NCBI RefSeq assembly: GCF_024622195.1
Contig: NZ_JANKBI010000004.1
Span: 124,001 to 188,000 of the forward strand
Origin: Murimonas intestini
GTDB taxonomy: Bacteria; Bacillota; Clostridia; Lachnospirales; Lachnospiraceae
Direction: 5' to 3'
Length of the DNA stretch: 64,000 nucleotides
A program made the position numbers and the translations under genes. A model generated the notes under the pieces. The model was not told where the DNA came from. It made no database searches and worked only from the letters and a program-made list of their open reading frames with translations. Shown in pieces: positions 27,675 to 36,466 of this stretch. Numbering within the stretch: position 1 is the first letter of the stretch; each line of letters starts with the position of its first letter.

Positions 27675-28490
27675 TCAATCGTATATGTGATTCCTGTCAT
27701 ATAGCATATCCACGCTTCTGCATACATGCCTGAACGCCTTTCCCGCATAGCAGCTGACTTCCGGATCAGCTGCCCCTGCCAGGATCTCATCTACACAATC
27801 GAGTGTATCTTTGATTGTCTGTATTCCAATATCATCCATACAATGTCCGCTGTACAGTCTTCTTACCATGGGATAACGCTCTGCAAATTTTTTGACTGAC
27901 CTGCCGTACTCCATGACACTGACACCGCCCTCTGTAATCAGCCAGGGGATGGGATTTATGGAATCTCCCACATAAGCTTCCTCACGGCTCCTGTTCACAA
28001 ACACGAAGGATTCCCTTGTATGGCCTGGTACCATGCAGGTCTCAAGGCTTATGCCGCCCAGATCAAATACCATGCCGTCTTTTAACGGTTTCCATGTAAA
28101 ACGGCTTTCTACGAGCATCTCTGCTTCAAGCCGGGCAAACCGCTCTTTATTTCCTTCCGCCGCAGCCCTCAGAAAATCCAGGCGGTCGGCCGCGCTTGTT
28201 CTCCAAAGTCCTTTTTCCATCCACTCACGCATTTCGTTCTCTGAGGCATAAATATCCTCAAAGTATGGATGGCCTCCTATATGGTCTAAGTGCACATGTG
28301 TTGTCAGCACTGTTACAGGAAGGCTGGTAAGCCCTGCGATTGTTTCCTTTAAATTCCCTGTACCACAGCCTGTATCGATCAGGGCTGCTGACTCCTTCCC
28401 CGCCACCAGGACCATAGAATTTGTAAAATCAGGGCGTATGTCCTCTCCTATCACCCATACATTTCCGTGTATTTTATTAATTCTGTACAT
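27675..28490 (-). CDS. MBL-fold metal-dependent hydrolase
   Basis: 271 aa. The zinc-binding motif THVHLDHIGG (HxHxDH) lies at about residues 85-94. Further ligands are likely in MVPGHTRESF, YVGDSI and YSGHCMDD. It is a cytoplasmic beta-lactamase-fold hydrolase of the glyoxalase II-like group, with lactone, thioester or ester substrates being common. It is 3 bases after the MalG-type permease and ahead of the creatininase gene, so it probably processes the imported compound. Confidence 0.88.
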   Translation of the reverse strand: MYRINKIHGNVWVIGEDIRPDFTNSMVLVAGKESAALIDTGCGTGNLKETIAGLTSLPVTVLTTHVHLDHIGGHPYFEDIYASENEMREWMEKGLWRTSAADRLDFLRAAAEGNKERFARLEAEMLVESRFTWKPLKDGMVFDLGGISLETCMVPGHTRESFVFVNRSREEAYVGDSINPIPWLITEGGVSVMEYGRSVKKFAERYPMVRRLYSGHCMDDIGIQTIKDTLDCVDEILAGAADPEVSCYAGKAFRHVCRSVDMLYDRNHIYD

Positions 28491-28493
28491 AAT

Positions 28494-29330
28494 CTAACCC
28501 TTTACGGCGCCAGCCGCCATTCCGTCTATTATCCTCTTATTAAAGAAAATGAAAAGTACCAGCATGGGAATTGTTATTAAAATAATATCTGCAAATAAAA
28601 GATTATATTTATTTGAAAACTTACCCATAAAATTATACAGAGTGAGCTGTATTGTTGCATTTTTATTTCCTGGAAGGAAATAAAGCGGATTAACAAAATC
28701 GTTAAAAACTGTCACCGCCTGCAGGATGACTGCCGTTGACGCTATGGGCTTTAGAAGCGGTGCTATGATAACTGCAAATATCCTGAATTTCCCGCAGCCG
28801 TCAATCAATGCAGCCTCCTCGATCTCCCGCGGGATAGACCCCATATATCCGCGGAACAGCATGGTTGTAAACGGGATGCCAAGAGCGATCTCCACAAGTA
28901 CCATACCAAAGATCGTCTTATAGATCCCTATGCCCTGCATGACCCAGATCGTAGGCAGGATAGCCGGAGGGATCATGAGTCCTGTCAAAATACAGCCGTT
29001 CACAATTTTACTCAGTCTGTCCTTTCTTCTCTGTATGACATAACCTGCCATGGCACAGATGCAGATAAGCCCCAGCACAGAAAAGAAAGTAATCAGAACA
29101 CTATTTCCAAAGGCGCGTATGATGAGATAATTCTGGTTGGAAAATGCTTCGTAAAAGTTTTCGCCTATGTGGAAAGTCTCCGGCCATGCTATACTCAGAG
29201 CTCTTGCATCCTTCTGGCTTTTAAAGGAGTTTATCACAAGAAAATACAGAGGTGTGCCAAAAATGAGCAGGGATGATAATAAAACAATTATATCTGCTGC
29301 TGCCAGCTTTACCTTTCTTTTTATCATCAA
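28494..29330 (-). CDS. Carbohydrate ABC transporter permease, MalG type
   Basis: 278 aa with six membrane helices. The EAA loop PREIEEAALIDGCGKFRIFAVI sits at about residue 170 and the C-terminus ends IIDGMAAGAVKG, as in MalG-type CUT1 permeases. It overlaps the partner permease by 4 bases. The locus has no ATPase. Confidence 0.93.
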   Translation of the reverse strand: MMIKRKVKLAAADIIVLLSSLLIFGTPLYFLVINSFKSQKDARALSIAWPETFHIGENFYEAFSNQNYLIIRAFGNSVLITFFSVLGLICICAMAGYVIQRRKDRLSKIVNGCILTGLMIPPAILPTIWVMQGIGIYKTIFGMVLVEIALGIPFTTMLFRGYMGSIPREIEEAALIDGCGKFRIFAVIIAPLLKPIASTAVILQAVTVFNDFVNPLYFLPGNKNATIQLTLYNFMGKFSNKYNLLFADIILITIPMLVLFIFFNKRIIDGMAAGAVKG

Positions 29331-30193
29331 ACCTCCACCTCCTTGCTGGTCAGATAGTTAAACAGCGGAAATGCGATCACTGCTATCAGCAGAAACATGA
29401 TCACGTTTCCGGCCGTGGACAGGCCATAGAATCCGGCTGCATATTGTTTATATATGACCGACGCTATAGTATCTGTGGCAAATCCGGGACCGCCGCCCGT
29501 CATTGACCAGATCAGGTCAAATGTCCTCATGCCTCCAATAAATGCAAGTATTATAACTGAGTTTATGGAGGAGCGGCAAAGCGGAATAGTGATAGTGAAA
29601 AACTGCTTCACTGATGTGGCGCCGTCCAGGGATGCCGCCTCATAATAATCCTTAGGTATAGCTGATATCCCTGCTATATAGATGACCGTTGCCACGCCTA
29701 CCCCTTTCCACACATCTGTCATGATCACGGAATACAGCGCTATGGAACGGTCTCCCAGCCAGTTGATACCGCCTATTCCCAGAAATCCCAGCACTTCATT
29801 AAAGAGCCCCTTTGAAGGATGCATCAGCGCGCTGAAAATAATCCCCACTGCAACTGTACTGATCAGATTGGGAAAAAAGATGATGGACCGCACAAGATTT
29901 TTTGTCCGTATCTTAGAGGTCAGGATGACCGCAAATAAAAGTCCTATGACGACCTTCAGCACACATGTGGCAGCCGCATATATAAATGTATTTTTAATTC
30001 CTATCCTCAGGGAATACTCTGAGAAAAAATCAATGAAGTTCTGCAGCCCCACCCATCTGAAGGAGGACAGGTCCCACACTGTCATACTAAAAAACAGAGA
30101 TATGACAGTGGGGATGATGAATAATAAACCAAAAATGATCACAGCCGGAGCCAAAAACCAGGCAGAATAAATTGTTTTTGTCTTTTTCTTCAT
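29327..30193 (-). CDS. Carbohydrate ABC transporter permease, MalF/UgpA type
   Basis: 288 aa, six membrane helices. The coupling loop KDYYEAASLDGATSVKQFFTI is at about residue 185, followed by MTGGGPGFATDTIASVIYKQ, characteristic of UgpA/LplB-like permeases. It lies between the binding-protein gene and the MalG-type gene, 12 bases after the former. Confidence 0.93.
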   Translation of the reverse strand: MKKKTKTIYSAWFLAPAVIIFGLLFIIPTVISLFFSMTVWDLSSFRWVGLQNFIDFFSEYSLRIGIKNTFIYAAATCVLKVVIGLLFAVILTSKIRTKNLVRSIIFFPNLISTVAVGIIFSALMHPSKGLFNEVLGFLGIGGINWLGDRSIALYSVIMTDVWKGVGVATVIYIAGISAIPKDYYEAASLDGATSVKQFFTITIPLCRSSINSVIILAFIGGMRTFDLIWSMTGGGPGFATDTIASVIYKQYAAGFYGLSTAGNVIMFLLIAVIAFPLFNYLTSKEVEV

Positions 30194-30205
30194 GTGGGAT
30201 GCCGC

Positions 30206-31522
30206 CTATTCCCAGCCTTCAAGTCCCAGCTGCTGTGCCATCTTTTTACAGTCATCATCATATACGGAGGCTGCCTCTTCTGCACTCATAGAACCGCTTA
30301 TGCACTCCACACAGATCTGGTCACAGCTGGCTCCTTTCAAAGCAGTCTGGAACTCCAGTGCCAGGCTGGTCCTGCCCTCATCAAAGTAAGCCTGCAGTTC
30401 CAGAACTCCCTGATAAGAATCCTCCGGGAGATCAACCCCTTTAATCAGATAGGGTCCGTCTGCTTTTGCATTTTCTTTAAAAATATCCATTCCTTCCTCA
30501 GATGCATAGAATTCCACAAATTTCATGGCTGCCTCTGCGTTCTCACTTTCTTTGTTCACATAGAGTCCGTTAGGCATCCATACAGTAAAGCCATTTACTT
30601 CCTCCTGATCCCCCGGAATTGGGAAAATACCAAATTTATCTGCGTCCTCTCTGGAATACATCATTTCTATATAAGAGAAGAACTGGCTCGTCATAGGAAA
30701 ATGAGCAGGTGCATTTTCTTCCATCATCTTGTCAAAACCATCTGTGACTGTAGTTGCCATATAATCATCATTGAGATGTCCGCCCAGATCGCTCAGCTTT
30801 TCCCAGGACCTGAGAGCTGCGGGCGTATTTGCAAATTTAGCCTTTCCCGCTTCAAAATCACTTGCGAACCGTGGATTCTCAGCCTGTACATTATAGTAAT
30901 CTGCCAGAAGTGTATACTGTGAGGACCACGCATCCGAGCAGCTGCCCAGAACTCCCACATAACCTGCTGCCTCACATGCCTCTACATTACTCATAAATGC
31001 ATCCCAGGTCCTGGGGATTTCAAGCCCAAGCTCCTCATATATCTCCCTGTTGTATACGATTCCTCCCACGTTGCTGCTTGTTACCGGAATGCCGTAAACC
31101 CTGCCGTCCACAGAAACTGCCTCTTTAAAATTTTCATCTACATTTTCCATAAAGCTGCTGTCTGTCATATCTACAAAGTACTCATTTGGATTTAAAGCTG
31201 TAAACTGTGCCCCAGAGTTGAAAATGAGAAGATCTGTCATCTCACCTGCGGCCAGCCGTGTTTTTACAATATTGTCTCCATCGGATCCATTTGTTTTATT
31301 CTCCAGCTCAATCTCAATATTAAATTTCTCCAGAGCTGCATCTGAAAGCGCCTGCAGAGCCGGTTCATATGTATTGAGCCAGTCCTGGTCTACCAGAAGG
31401 CTTAAGGTGACTGTCTCATCATAATAATCTGTACCCGCTGCCTCAGCCGGAACACTGCTTCCAAATAAAGTGCCTGCAGCCAGTGCTGCTGTTAATACTG
31501 CTGTGATAATCATTTTCTTCAT
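30206..31522 (-). CDS. Extracellular sugar-binding protein (family 1)
   Basis: 438 aa from the ATG at 31522, chosen because GGGAGG lies just upstream. The signal peptide ends near VPAEAAG and contains no lipobox cysteine, unlike the two other sugar-binding proteins in this window; it may be released by signal peptidase I or held as an uncleaved anchor. The mature part has family 1 features (VSLLVDQDWLNTYEP-like start, GIPVTSSNVGGIVYNREIYEELG). It feeds the downstream permeases. The Shine-Dalgarno is covered by an inverted repeat (31527-31568). Confidence 0.9.
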   Translation of the reverse strand: MKKMIITAVLTAALAAGTLFGSSVPAEAAGTDYYDETVTLSLLVDQDWLNTYEPALQALSDAALEKFNIEIELENKTNGSDGDNIVKTRLAAGEMTDLLIFNSGAQFTALNPNEYFVDMTDSSFMENVDENFKEAVSVDGRVYGIPVTSSNVGGIVYNREIYEELGLEIPRTWDAFMSNVEACEAAGYVGVLGSCSDAWSSQYTLLADYYNVQAENPRFASDFEAGKAKFANTPAALRSWEKLSDLGGHLNDDYMATTVTDGFDKMMEENAPAHFPMTSQFFSYIEMMYSREDADKFGIFPIPGDQEEVNGFTVWMPNGLYVNKESENAEAAMKFVEFYASEEGMDIFKENAKADGPYLIKGVDLPEDSYQGVLELQAYFDEGRTSLALEFQTALKGASCDQICVECISGSMSAEEAASVYDDDCKKMAQQLGLEGWE

Positions 31523-31526
31523 TAAA

Positions 31527-31568
31527 AAAACCTCCCTGTCTTTTATAACCTTATTATAGGGAGGTTTT
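31527..31568 (-). promoter_or_regulatory. RBS-covering inverted repeat with internal -10 element
   Basis: Arms AAAACCTCCCT (31527-31537) and AGGGAGGTTTT (31558-31568) are perfectly complementary. On the minus strand the 3' arm is the Shine-Dalgarno of the binding-protein gene and runs into a T tract, so read-through RNA from the regulator gene would form a terminator-like hairpin that also hides the site. A consensus TATAAT (31553-31558) sits inside the repeat; RNA begun there would lack the 5' arm and keep the site free. No good -35 is seen, which suits an activator-dependent promoter. Confidence 0.55.
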
Positions 31569-31600
31569 CGGTATTTGAACATGGATTCACATGAACTGTT

Positions 31601-33067
31601 TCATGGAAATTTCTGCAACTGCTTTTTCGCATATTGCGTGGGCGTATCTCCCGTTATACTGCGGAACAGCCTGCTAAAGTAGAACTGATCTGGTATACCT
31701 ACCATACCTGCAGCATCTTTCACCAGGCAGTCAGGATTTTCTTTAAACAGCTGACAGGCTTTCTGGATCCTGGTCCTCGTCAGATATTCATTAAACGGGA
31801 CCTGGGCATACTTTTTAAAGAGCCTGCTCATATAAGAAGATGACATTCCAAAAAAATCACTGAGCTGCTGCAGTGTGATGGGCTTGTTCAGATTCTCCTG
31901 GACATGCTGGATGACTTTTTCAAAGTAAGCTTCTGTGTCAATCTTTTCATTGCTGAAACTCCCTCTCTGGAATGCCTCCTTGATATAATCCTCCAGCACC
32001 GTTATCAGTTCGTCCATGGATTTAGCATAGCAAAAGGTTTCCTCCAGATCCCCTCTGTGGTCCAACTCAACAGAGAAATAATTGGAAAGATCCGCCAGCA
32101 GATGGTTCACTGCAGTCTCTAATTTATATAGAGGATAACAGGACTTCTCATATTGCCCCAGAACCTTTTCAATTTCAAAGTTTACATATTTCCACTCCTG
32201 TCTCTGAATATAATTCTCTATTTTTGCCCTGTCAAAGTCAGCTTTTATATCTGATACCGGAACAGGCAGGCTTTCTGCACGGAGGAACTGGCTTTTTCCA
32301 AGCACCAGCCTCTGGTTCAATATCTTATACATCTCTCTGACCCTCTGGGGAATCTCTTCCACTTTAATGCCTGACATATAAGAGATCACAGTGCAGTACC
32401 CTTCTTCGGCATTCTTTTCCCGCTGCCTGTTTTCAAACGCAGGAATGCTCAGAAGCTCCTCAGGCCACAGATACAAGGCCTCCTGCCAGTCTCTTCCATA
32501 GATACAGTTAAGCTCTTCCATCTCGGATGCTATGGTGATTCTGCTGCTCTTTCCCCAGGAACCGGGCAGTCCGAGCTTTCTCACAAGTGCTATATGATAG
32601 CTGGGGAACGTAAAGAACCTGTTCAAACGCATCTTATCTATCTTCTCTTCCGTGACAATGTCCTCAAATATTCTTGTGCGCTCCTTCATCTGTTTTGTCA
32701 CGATAAGCTCCTCCAGCCGTTCCATCATCTCCCTAAACTGTCTGGGACTGACAGGCTTGAGCAGGTAATCCAGGCATCCGTTCTGAATAGCGCCTTTTGC
32801 ATATTCGAAATCAGAATACCCACTTATCACTACAAGCTCCACCAACGGACAATTTCCTCTGACATCTGCCAAAAGCTCCAGCCCGTTTTTGCCAGGCATG
32901 CGGATATCAGTAAAAAGCAGGTCAGGATGAAGTTCTTTTATCATTTCACTGGCTGTATCTCCGTCTCCTGCCTCACCAATGACCTGAAATGCCGGAAATT
33001 TCCCCACCAGCAGCTTTATCTGTTCTCTTGCTGTGACCTCATCCTCTGCAATAAAAACATTAATCAC
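31601..33067 (-). CDS. YesN-type response regulator with AraC DNA-binding domain
   Basis: 488 aa starting at a GTG (33067) placed 9 bases after GGAGGA; the receiver domain begins directly after it (NVFIAEDE). The phosphoacceptor is D54 in LLFTDIRMP. The last about 100 residues hold the AraC-type DNA-binding domain (ITLQQLSDFFGMSSSYMSRL; then VKDAAGMVGIPDQFYFSR). It precedes the binding protein/permease/MBL/creatininase operon and probably activates it. It is separated from its kinase by about 129 bases containing a small hairpin element. Confidence 0.92.
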   Translation of the reverse strand: MINVFIAEDEVTAREQIKLLVGKFPAFQVIGEAGDGDTASEMIKELHPDLLFTDIRMPGKNGLELLADVRGNCPLVELVVISGYSDFEYAKGAIQNGCLDYLLKPVSPRQFREMMERLEELIVTKQMKERTRIFEDIVTEEKIDKMRLNRFFTFPSYHIALVRKLGLPGSWGKSSRITIASEMEELNCIYGRDWQEALYLWPEELLSIPAFENRQREKNAEEGYCTVISYMSGIKVEEIPQRVREMYKILNQRLVLGKSQFLRAESLPVPVSDIKADFDRAKIENYIQRQEWKYVNFEIEKVLGQYEKSCYPLYKLETAVNHLLADLSNYFSVELDHRGDLEETFCYAKSMDELITVLEDYIKEAFQRGSFSNEKIDTEAYFEKVIQHVQENLNKPITLQQLSDFFGMSSSYMSRLFKKYAQVPFNEYLTRTRIQKACQLFKENPDCLVKDAAGMVGIPDQFYFSRLFRSITGDTPTQYAKKQLQKFP

Positions 33068-33110
33068 CAGTATCTCCTCCAATCGCGGCCTGTATGTGTC
33101 TTCTGCCCCC

Positions 33111-33190
33111 ATTATTCAAGAATGCCCCGGCATTCTTGCTGCGAGGCCCACTTGTTTTTTACTCACCGCCTATAGAGGCGGGAGTCTTAT
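33111..33190. repeat. Small two-hairpin element resembling an IS200/IS605-type remnant
   Basis: Hairpin A has perfect arms CAAGAATGCC (33117-33126) and GGCATTCTTG (33129-33138). Hairpin B (33161-33185) has CCGCCT/AGGCGG arms around ATAG, and an outer ACTC/GAGT pair with one bulged A. Hairpins with a bulge near both ends are typical of IS200/IS605 transposons and their non-autonomous derivatives. It lies between a kinase stop codon and the GTG start of its regulator. Classification is inference. Confidence 0.5.
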
Positions 33191-33196
33191 CTGCTT

Positions 33197-34963
33197 TCAT
33201 GATGAACACAGTACGACTTCAGCCCCATCTTCACTGTTGTAAAAGTCCATCTCAAAATTAGTGTTATGCATCAGCAGCATTCTGGAATAGATATTCAGCA
33301 GCCCCATGCCCCCGATCTCCATTCCCTGAATCTGGTGCTCCTCCAGGATCTGATGTCTGATACGCTCCATCTCATCCCTTATTTCTGCCAGCACTTTTTC
33401 TTCAAAACCATCTCCGTTATCAGAGACTTTGATATACCATCTTCCATCCGCGAGCCACCCGGATATTTTTATCTCCATCACCTCATATGGGGTCCTATAG
33501 CCATGTGTCACACTGTTTTCCACCAGCTGCTGTATCACGATCTTGGGAAGCATCTTCTGGTATATCTGACGGTCTACCTGTATCTCATAGTGGAATTTAT
33601 CACGATGCCGGTACTTAAGCAGCTCCATATAGCACTCCACGTAATCCAGTTCTTCCCTTACTGTAACGATCCGTCTTTTCGTATTTGTGGAAAATTTAAG
33701 CATTGAGGACAGGTCATTGCAGACTTCACATATCTCCTCATCCTCCAGAAGTGTACCCCTGTAGGAGATCACATTAAGCGTATTATTAATAAAATGTGGA
33801 TTTACCTGGGCCTGAAGAGCATCAAAGCTGGTCTGCATCTGCAGCTCCTCAAGCTTCTTCTCCCTGATCCTGCCATCTCTGATACGGCAGATCAGGCGGT
33901 TGTATCCCCTGTTCAGAGCAATCATCTCTTCAAGCTCAGCCCCCTCTGGGAATGTATCCAGTTCTTCCAGGTTTTCTATGCTTGTCTTATCCATCTGCTC
34001 TTTTAAGTAATTGATAGGGACTACAAGCTTTTTGGAATAAAAATATAGAAATAGAAATGTCAGGAGGATCAGAACCAGGATCAGCAAAAGTATGCCTATA
34101 TAAATCCCGCCTATACCTCCTGCCAGCTCCCACAGAGGCAGAACTCCATAAAGTGTAAGCCTGTCACCGCTGATATTAAATTCACTGCATGTCAGCATCC
34201 TGCCTTTTACTATCCTGCTCCCGCCGTCTTCCATGTCTGAAAGCCCAAGTTCCTCCATTTCTCCGTCCTCGAGCCCGGAATAGACTACCTCACCGTTAAA
34301 AACAGCTGTCAGATCCATATCATAAGAAAAACTCCTCCTAAACAGGTCCGCAAAATCATCCATAGAGATCTGGATCTCAAAATATCCTTTATTATCCCCG
34401 TAGATTCTTTTAACAAAACCCACTACATCCAGGGAGGTTCCTGAATCCCACACATCACGGTATTTTCCCAGGAACTGAAGGCTCTTTTTTTCATCTATCT
34501 CATAATTAGCCTTCCACCGCTCCCTGACTTCCTCCTCTTTCAGCACATCACTTGTATTATGATCACTTGTAACGAGGATACCTCCTGGGTTCACGTAGCT
34601 GACACGGTAATAATATTTTGTGATGTAATAGCTGTACAGGGCTGTTCTGATAACCTTTTTATATTTATTCCGTGCAGCATCATCCTGCGTCTCTCCGTCC
34701 CTGCTCAGGTAACGTATGGCAGAGAGTATTTCAGGGTCTGACAAAAGAAAGGTGGTCAGATGCTCCGCATCATCATACATAGCAGAAAAGTCTGCAGCGA
34801 TAGAGGAACACTCATACTCCACACTTCTGGAATAATCCCGCCAATGCTGCTGCGTCACATAATACAAAGATCCCCCGGCGAATGAAAGCATGATAAGCAT
34901 TATGATGATTATATATACCAAAAAAGTTTTTGTCCTGAATTTTATACTGAAGTGTTTACGCAT
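33197..34963 (-). CDS. YesM-type sensor histidine kinase
   Basis: 588 aa if started at the ATG at 34963, directly before the first membrane helix; in-frame ATG (34984) and TTG (35026) codons upstream are possible. A second helix lies at about 258-282 after an extracellular sensor. Kinase motifs are QAQVNPHFINNTLNVI, a VENSVTHGYR N box, DNGDGFEE and GIGGMGLLNIY-like G-box. The C-terminus stops abruptly at GAEVVLCSS, without the usual final strand, exactly where a hairpin element begins; insertion may have replaced the last residues. Its partner regulator is the next gene downstream. Confidence 0.9.
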   Translation of the reverse strand: MRKHFSIKFRTKTFLVYIIIIMLIMLSFAGGSLYYVTQQHWRDYSRSVEYECSSIAADFSAMYDDAEHLTTFLLSDPEILSAIRYLSRDGETQDDAARNKYKKVIRTALYSYYITKYYYRVSYVNPGGILVTSDHNTSDVLKEEEVRERWKANYEIDEKKSLQFLGKYRDVWDSGTSLDVVGFVKRIYGDNKGYFEIQISMDDFADLFRRSFSYDMDLTAVFNGEVVYSGLEDGEMEELGLSDMEDGGSRIVKGRMLTCSEFNISGDRLTLYGVLPLWELAGGIGGIYIGILLLILVLILLTFLFLYFYSKKLVVPINYLKEQMDKTSIENLEELDTFPEGAELEEMIALNRGYNRLICRIRDGRIREKKLEELQMQTSFDALQAQVNPHFINNTLNVISYRGTLLEDEEICEVCNDLSSMLKFSTNTKRRIVTVREELDYVECYMELLKYRHRDKFHYEIQVDRQIYQKMLPKIVIQQLVENSVTHGYRTPYEVMEIKISGWLADGRWYIKVSDNGDGFEEKVLAEIRDEMERIRHQILEEHQIQGMEIGGMGLLNIYSRMLLMHNTNFEMDFYNSEDGAEVVLCSS

Positions 34964-35012
34964 TCCTTTTACCTGCTCCGCCATATATTTAAGCCTGCAC
35001 GGCACATCCCCG

Positions 35013-36464
35013 TCATTGATTTCCAAACTCAGACAGCGGTGTATAGGCTATATCAGCATATTCATGGGACTGTCTGATCCTGTCCGCCTCCCCTTCTGTG
35101 ATGGGAGTATAGCAGTCCTCTGTAAAGCCTGTAATACTATAAAACCAAGGACTGTCCTGGTCATACATTCCATCAAATATCACTGCTTCTATCAGAGAGA
35201 GCACGCCTCCTTCCAATCTGTAATAAGCATAATTGGAATTAAACGCCCCTCCCGATCCCTCATTCCCGATCTCATTTCCTGTACACAGATAATAGCGGTT
35301 CCGCTCCTGGCTGGAAGCCACAAGTGTGATCTGTCCTTCGTTTATTGTATACATCTCGTAAAACATTCCTTTATAACCTGACGGCAGATTAGCTTCCCCA
35401 ATGAGCAGCTCCTCCACACCGTCATTATTCACATCCAGCAGTGTATATCCGGGCTGGGATGTATCACTGTAGTACCCAAACAGATAACATAATCCCGCTG
35501 CTGCATACTCCTGTATTCCCCATCCCTGAGAGATTCCCGTCTTATATTTCTCTATTATCTCTGCATAGGCAGGATCTATTGCTGTGCCTGCCGGCTGTTC
35601 TGCTGCCTGCTCCCCAGGTGCACTCTCCGCCCCTCCCGTTTCCGGTTCTGCAGTTGACTCCGATGCGTCTGCCTTTATTTCCGTACCTGCGGCGGCCTGT
35701 GCCTCTGTCCCTGCTGCACTCCCACTTTCTGCTGCCGTCTCATCCTTCTGTGCCGTCTCACCTTCTGCCGCTGTCTCTTTACCTGATATCATCCTGGTCA
35801 CAGCATCTCTTCCATATTTGTCCACACTTGCACGATATCCCTGCACCAGACCTCCCATAACAGCATCCGTAAATTCTTCCGATGTATAATCAGCCTTAAA
35901 GACACTATCCTCATATGTATATTCCAGGGTCACATCCTTCTCTGCCAGCGCAGCTTTTTCCAGCGACTGCTGGAAATAATCTGCAATCCCCTCATTCCGG
36001 TAATTTTCCTGATGCTCCATGCAGTCCTGGAAAAAGCCTGACATATCAGGCGCGGTCACGGAATATGTGACTGTATTTTCATCGATTTTTCCCAGCTCTA
36101 TAGTAACATACAGAAAATACTTTTCCAGAACATGGTCTATACTCTCCCGGAGCCCTGATGCCTCTCCGTCATCTTCCGGCAGTATTCCATTCTCAAGTTT
36201 ACCGGCAAACAGATAATCATTGATCTCATAGATTTCTCCAAAGGTAAACTCTGTTATCACTTTCTGAGCCTGTTCCTTTACTTCTCTTTTTTTATTGCTC
36301 TTCCACAGTACGGTAAAAGTCAGGACGGCAATAACCGCCAGGCAGATGACAACGCTCCCCAGGATGATATACAGCCTTCTATTGTGATCAAACTTTCTTC
36401 CGCATGCCGTACAGAATTTAGCATCCGGCTTGTTCTGATATCCGCACCATCTACATTTCTTCAT
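35013..36464 (-). CDS. Zinc-ribbon membrane protein with Ala/Glu-rich linker
   Basis: 483 aa. An N-terminal cytoplasmic zinc ribbon (CRWCG...CTACGRKF, about 4-23) leads into one membrane helix (about 31-53). The extracellular part has an alpha/beta domain (about 60-225), a low-complexity linker rich in Ala, Glu and Thr (about 230-295), and a C-terminal domain with TLLDVNNDGVEELLIGEA, an EF-hand/FG-GAP-like calcium loop, and many aromatic residues. It lies 2 bases after a Bce-type kinase gene and just ahead of a YesM-type kinase. Function unknown; a surface sensor or binding protein is possible. Confidence 0.72.
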   Translation of the reverse strand: MKKCRWCGYQNKPDAKFCTACGRKFDHNRRLYIILGSVVICLAVIAVLTFTVLWKSNKKREVKEQAQKVITEFTFGEIYEINDYLFAGKLENGILPEDDGEASGLRESIDHVLEKYFLYVTIELGKIDENTVTYSVTAPDMSGFFQDCMEHQENYRNEGIADYFQQSLEKAALAEKDVTLEYTYEDSVFKADYTSEEFTDAVMGGLVQGYRASVDKYGRDAVTRMISGKETAAEGETAQKDETAAESGSAAGTEAQAAAGTEIKADASESTAEPETGGAESAPGEQAAEQPAGTAIDPAYAEIIEKYKTGISQGWGIQEYAAAGLCYLFGYYSDTSQPGYTLLDVNNDGVEELLIGEANLPSGYKGMFYEMYTINEGQITLVASSQERNRYYLCTGNEIGNEGSGGAFNSNYAYYRLEGGVLSLIEAVIFDGMYDQDSPWFYSITGFTEDCYTPITEGEADRIRQSHEYADIAYTPLSEFGNQ

Positions 36465-36466
36465 TA

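Noticed and set aside
33111..33190. Riboswitch between kinase and regulator genes
   Set aside because: Two simple perfect hairpins without a conserved aptamer core; a mobile-element remnant fits better.
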